From the NCBI GenBank assembly GCA_032622095.1, contig CP136065.1, forward strand, positions 53,811,949 through 53,875,948: a stretch of 64,000 bases of DNA. The letters are read 5' to 3'. Below are positions 59,400 through 64,000 of the stretch, in pieces (within the stretch, counting starts at the first letter, position 1; each line of letters begins with the position of its first letter). The DNA comes from Siphonodentalium dalli. Taxonomy: Eukaryota; Mollusca; Scaphopoda; Gadilida; Siphonodentaliidae. Below the pieces are notes generated by a model, which was not told the DNA's origin, ran no database searches, and was given only the letters and a program-made list of their open reading frames with translations. A program made the position numbers and the translations under genes.

Positions 59400-60480
59400 T
59401 AAGAAGCTCGTGGTATCTCGTGGAGATATACAACCTCCCCGCAACCGATCTAGAACACATACAGCCACATGCAATTTATTAATTTCTATCTGCTTCACTG
59501 TCTGGGGCGGGAAGTCCATTCAATATTAAACCACCACACGATTATAACATGACGTCCCAACGTAAGCTGTCATAGCGTAGAGGAGCCCCGTCCGAATTGA
59601 CACCAAATTAATCAAACTTCCTAAAAGCCCATCTTCAACTCGCCAGACATATACCAAAAATGTTAAACTACTTCCAATCAACATAGTTCGTGACATATAT
59701 ACACGCCAGCATGATCATCGGTAAAAAAAATAATACGATGATAATATTACAAGCATAATGCTATAGAAACCATGAAAGCTAACGATGACATTTTGCAATG
59801 AAAGTAAAATAATCTTTGTGATAGGTGATCTACAGACTTTCGACAGCCTGACAAACAGTGAGAACTTGCTAAAACTGTCGCCTGCCTCTTCCGATGAATT
59901 ATGATATCTGTCCTTCAAATTAGGTTCGTTCTCATTATTTCGTTTATGAACAACTAGACGCCCATATCGTATCCAGTAGGTTAGACATCCGAGATGGTAG
60001 GTCGTCTAATGAATAACTTGCAAACTTATGGTGTCAAACCGACCTACTCCCCCTCCTCATCCTCTCTCTCTCTCTCGTTCTCTCTCTCTCTCTATCTTCC
60101 TCCCCTCCATCTCAGTTCTAACCCATCCTACTCTTCACACTTCTCGATATCTACATTTCATACAATTCCAATACATTTAACGAACACACAGTCAATCAGC
60201 CAATCAAATAGCAACGACCAGATACTACGGCCCCATGCTGCACTAGTGAAGTATTCATGAGTCGGCATGGCACCAAGATCTTGTATACATATTATCATCT
60301 TAAGAATATTTGGTATCATCTTCCTAAGTGGGCTGAACGACCAAAAAAACCTTATAGCTTACTGTCACCTACGTTTCCGACAGATATCATGCATCCAAAT
60401 ATCCGATATGTTATGTCTTATGTATCTCTATGTACTGTCTTTGTATGTGTTGGAATAAAGTATGTTTAAAAAAAATGGCC
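59400..60480. other. Gene-free stretch with a CT-rich patch
   Basis: 60042-60110 is pyrimidine-rich (ctctct words). No gene is supported. Overlapping frames near 60257-60469 are in different phases and not preserved elsewhere. Confidence 0.5.
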
Positions 60481-60489
60481 TATATAGGT

Positions 60490-60540
60490 GCAAACAATAC
60501 AGACAGACAGACAGACTGAAGTTCCAAAATATATAATAGA
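60490..60540 (-). mobile_element. 5'-terminal fragment of a Helitron-like element
   Basis: On the minus strand: TCTATTATATATTTTGG, then 'aacttcagtctgtctgtctg'. It begins directly after the CTAG of the next element (60541-60544). The core is missing, so this is a truncated or very short copy. Confidence 0.55.
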
Positions 60541-61277
60541 CTAGAAGGTGACCCGACTTCGTCCGGGCTTTGACCTTGAATTGTCCATTTTGAAGGTCAA
60601 GGTCAAGTGGGGTCACGATTTGACCAGTCCAAAACACTGCCCGGACAAAAGTACCCGACAAACGTGCCTATTGAAATCCATCCGGTTTTACCAAATTTGA
60701 CCTTGAATTGATCATTTTGAAGGTCAGGGTCAGGTCGACTCGACCCGTCCAAAACACTCAGTTGACAAAAGTACCCCCATGTAACAAATTTCGTCGAAAT
60801 CCCATCAAAATTGGCGATTTGACCTTGAATTGACCCGATTTCAAGGTCAAGGTCACGTCGCACGGGCAAACGAATATGCTTATGAGACTCCCCATACGAA
60901 TGTAGCCCCACATACCAAGTTTCATCGAAATCCCGTGATATTCGAGCGTTTGACCTTGAAATGACCCGATTTCAAGGTCAAGGTCACGTCGCACGGGCAA
61001 ATTAATAGGTTTATGCCACTCTCCGACCGAAGATACCACCACATACCAAGTTTCATCGAAATCCCGTGATATTCGAGCGTTTGACCTTGAAATTACCCGA
61101 TTTCAAGGTCAAGGTCACGTCGCACGGGCAAATTAATAGGCCTATGCCAGTTCCTGGCCGAAAATACACCCACATACCAAGTTTCATCTAAATCGGTTCG
61201 GCCGTTTTCGAGTCCATCGCGAACACACAGACACACAGACAGACACACAGACAGATCTTCCAAAAATATATAATAGA
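60541..61277 (-). mobile_element. Helitron-like (pearl/HINE-type) element, copy 1 of a head-to-tail run
   Basis: On the minus strand it starts TCTATTATATATTTTTGG (ending 61277), carries a tetranucleotide tract, then diverged 131-bp core units with the 'gaccttgaccttgaaatcgg' phrase. It ends with the hairpin gcccggacgaagtcgggt, then 'caccttCTAG' at 60541. It is in the same family as 54067-55052. Confidence 0.65.
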
Positions 61278-61918
61278 CTAGAAGGTGACCCGACTTCGTC
61301 CGGGCTTTGACCTTGAATTGTCCATTTTGAAGGTCAAGGACAAGTGGGTTCACGATTTGACCAGTCCAAAACACTGCCCGGACAAAAGTACCCGACAAAC
61401 GTGCCCGTCGAAATCCATCCGGTTTTACCCGATTTGACCTTGAATTGATCATTTTGAAGGTCAAGGTCAGGTCGGGGTCACGACTCGACCCGTCCAATAC
61501 ACTCAGTGGACAAAAGTAACCCTACGTATCAAATATCGTCGAAATCACACCACAATTCGCGATTTGACCTTGAATTGACCCGATTTCAAGGTCAAGGTCA
61601 TGTCGCACGGGCAAATGAATAGGCCTATGCCACTTCCCGGCCGAAAATACCCCCACATACCAAGTTTCATCGAAACCCCGTGATATTCGGGCGTTTGACC
61701 TTGAAATTACCAGATTTCAAGGTCAAGGTCACGTCGCACGGGCAAATTAATAGGCCCATGTCACTCCCTGGCCGAAAATACACCCACTTACCAAGTTTCA
61801 TCGAAATCGGCTAGGCCGATTTCGAGTCCATCGATTACAGACAGACACACATACACAGACACACACACACACACACACACACACCCTCACATACATATCT
61901 TCCAAAATATATAATAGA
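61278..61918 (-). mobile_element. Helitron-like element, copy 2 of the run
   Basis: Same family and orientation as copy 1. Its 3' CTAG (61278-61281) abuts the 5' TC of copy 1. An (AC)n tract at about 61849-61884 lies in its 5' part. The core has about four diverged units. Confidence 0.65.
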
Positions 61919-62546
61919 CTAGCCGATGAGCCCGACGTTGTCCGGGCTATTCAAAAACCAAATTTCAAGTCGATAGCTCCACCCGTTTCCGAGATCTGGT
62001 CTGCGCATGCGCGAAGCTGGCGTCGCCCGGGCTCGGCGACCCGATAAAATTCGTATCCGGGGCAAGATACATTCACATAGCAAATTTCAAGTCGATAGCT
62101 CCACCCGTTTCCGAGATCTCGTCTGCGCATGCGCGAAGCGGGCGTCGCACGGGCTCGGCGACCCGATAAAATTCGTATCCGGGGCAAGATACATTCACAT
62201 AGCAAATTTCAAGTCGATAGCTCCACCCGTTGCCGAGATCTCGTCTGCGCATGCGCGAAGCTGGCGTCGCACGGGCTCGGCGACCCGATAACATTCGTAT
62301 CCGGGGCAAGATACATTCACATAGAAAATTTCAAGTCGATAGCTCCACCCGTTTCCGAGATCTCGTCTGCGCATGCGCGAAGCGGGCGCCACCCTGGCTC
62401 GCCAAAACGACATCGACCACCGCCTGGTCAAACTACACACACGTACCAAGTTTCGTCCCGATCGGTCGAGAATCGTAGATTTGTATTAATGACAGACAAA
62501 CAAACAGACAGACAGACAGACAGAGGTCTTCAAAATATATATGAGA
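61919..62546 (-). mobile_element. Helitron-like element, copy 3, different 122-bp core
   Basis: It has the same terminal architecture: 5' TCTCATATATATTTTGAAG, tetranucleotide tract (62503-62522), then the core, then hairpin gcccggacaacgtcgggc, 'tcatcggCTAG' at 61919. The core is unrelated to that of its neighbours: four units of exactly 122 bp, marked by gcatgcgcgaag at 62005, 62127, 62249 and 62371. The hairpin stem keeps pairing (gcccg/cgggc) although its loop differs from copies 1 and 2. Open frames of 84-172 codons on both strands arise because 122-bp units read through without stops. I do not call them genes. Confidence 0.65.
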
Positions 62547-63051
62547 TTACGGTCAGCGCGACTATTAGATCTACATGCACACCATGCCCCACATCAAGGG
62601 GCGTGACTAGAGAGTCTATATTTTGCGGTGGGGGTCTATTGGTGTAAACAATATTTATTCCCAATACAAAAGCAGATTAACTGCTAATGGATGATTATGA
62701 GTGATTGGAATGGGATGAAACAACAAACCTATTGTGGCTTTTTTTTGTAAATCCTCTCCCAGATCGCTCAAATGACTTGGACTGTCCAATTATACCCCTT
62801 GAACCAGACCGAAATTTCCAAGTCAGGGACTTTCCAATTACACCCACCCCTTGGGCTGGAATTGTCCAACAAATGAATTCCAAAAATTCATTATCCATGC
62901 ACACACGATTTTAGTTGCTTAATTATAAATAGGTCATCATCTTAGAGCACCATACATAACGTGTGATAATACGAAGAATCCGTTCCACCCCCCCCCCCCT
63001 CCATCATACCCCTCAATCTTCGTCTTCTTTTCATGAATTCTCCTCTTGTTC
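62547..63051. other. Gene-free stretch
   Basis: No supported gene. It includes a C-run at about 62988-62998. Confidence 0.5.
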
Positions 63052-63055
63052 TTAA

Positions 63056-63447
63056 CCCTTTACCCAACAGAAGGGCCCTGTGCCAATGCATTCTCTTATA
63101 TATGCGAGTCGACCATAGGTCGCCTCGCATATATAAGAGAATGCATTGGCTTAATACATTATAAATTATAAAATTGTTAAAGAATGTAAGAAAAAATGGT
63201 AAAAAGTGTTAAAAAAAGATTTTTTGTAGGCCAATGCATTCTCTTATATATGCGAGGCGACCTATGGTCGACTCGCATATATAAGAGAATGCATTGGCAC
63301 AGGGCATAACTGTAACTATCACAATGTGGTCAAGGAGCCGGTTCCAATGATACCCATATTTGTATGGTTCTATTGAGACAGACCGAAGATATTTTAGGCT
63401 GTTGAAGCTTTATTTGGCCGGTTTTGGCCGGTTTGTTGGGTAAAGGG
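63056..63447. mobile_element. piggyBac-type MITE, 392 bp, distinct ends, two hairpin modules
   Basis: Ends: TTAA|CCCTTTACCCAACA at 63052 and TGTTGGGTAAAGGG|TTAA ending 63451. Only the first CCCTTT is shared with the 35957/55422 family. Inside, two copies of the recurring hairpin (63082-63150 and 63230-63298) lie in inverted orientation, bracketed by ccctgtgcc and ggcacaggg and separated by A-rich filler with 'aaattgttaaagaatgtaag'. It is thus a hairpin of hairpins. Confidence 0.85.
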
Positions 63448-63734
63448 TTAATACGCAGAACCCATGTAATATCCGAATTATCTATCTACTTTCCGGTCCC
63501 GATATTAACGTAAAATCCCAGGATGATTTATATATACATTTTACAGGTGACCTTGATGATACATGGGGAGAACGACACCCGAAAAGCCATGTGGTTACTT
63601 CGTTCTCCCTTTCTACGAGATATATAATATACTACCATATCCATTATAACATTTCCTTATGTTCAATGAATCTTTTGTAACATAATTATATATGTGACCC
63701 GCCATATCAAATCCAGAGGTAAGTTTTACCCTGT

Positions 63735-64000
63735 GCCAATGCATTCTCTTATATATGCGAGTCGACCATAGGTCGCCTCGCATATATAAGAGAATGCATT
63801 GGCCTAACAATTTTTTATCATTTTTTTTAAATAAATGTTTCTTACAATTTTTAGGACATAAAATAAAAAAACATCCATTACCCTGCAGGGAGCCCCATAC
63901 ATATATAGAAGCATATAGAAGAGTGTCGTCTGCTCATATTTGTCTGGGGCTCTGTATGGGTGAAATTATAAAATTGTTAAAGAATACAAGAAAAAATTAT
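63735..64000. repeat. Hairpin module and filler running off the right edge
   Basis: 63735-63803 is another complete hairpin (gccaatgcattctcttatat...inverted), preceded by 'ccctgt' and followed by 'ctaacaatttttt' filler. Near the edge comes 'taaaattgttaaagaatac', the inverted filler, so a second hairpin may follow outside the window. A small inverted pair, ggagccccata / ggggctctgtatggg, lies at about 63889-63960. Confidence 0.65.

Noticed and set aside
62129-62647. 172-codon open frame over the 122-bp units
   Set aside because: Similar stop-free frames exist on the opposite strand in the same units. It is a property of GC-rich tandem DNA.

Overview
This is nuclear DNA from an animal, most likely a marine lophotrochozoan and perhaps a mollusc. 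The evidence is a 1.2-kb satellite array, several MITE families, a tRNA-derived SINE with an (AATC)n tail, tandem-core elements with tetranucleotide tails like the 'pearl'/HINE elements of bivalves, and a Polinton/Maverick-type packaging ATPase. The species assignment is inference. I found no host protein-coding gene, rRNA or functional tRNA gene in the 64 kb.

Layout. (1) Positions 1-23645 are one side of a tandem array of a 1246-bp satellite: about 19 head-to-tail copies in exact register and almost identical. It runs off the left edge and ends abruptly at 23645. (2) 23646-40752 is AT-rich and gene-free, filled with small non-autonomous transposons: a mariner-like MITE with TA duplications, several TTAA-flanked piggyBac-type MITEs, a recurring 'gcattctcttatatatgcg' hairpin, fold-back repeats, diverged tandem repeats and microsatellites. 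(3) 40759-46441 is the standout. It is a 5.68-kb, nearly perfect palindrome bounded by an exact 6-bp target-site duplication (ttcagt). Its termini read 5'-AG...CT-3', as in Polinton/Maverick elements. Each arm carries one intact, divergently oriented copy of a zinc-finger/FtsK-HerA (A32-like) DNA-packaging ATPase gene and nothing else recognisable. (4) 46448-64000 is again repeat-dense. It holds diverged tandem repeats, nested fold-backs, a full-length SINE with a 12-bp duplication, two groups of Helitron-like elements with tandem cores (one a head-to-tail run joined at CTAG|TC), and three more TTAA MITEs or hairpins.

Interpretation. The palindrome looks like a terminal fragment of a Polinton/adintovirus-like genome that snapped back on itself during replication. 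It then integrated as one unit, presumably using integrase supplied in trans. The only genes able to make a long protein here are its two ATPase copies. Everything else is satellite or non-autonomous mobile DNA. Two internal controls strengthen the repeat calls: a paralogous empty site at 34957-35064 confirms one TTAA insertion, and an exact 100-bp patch is shared between 37427-37526 and 39061-39160.
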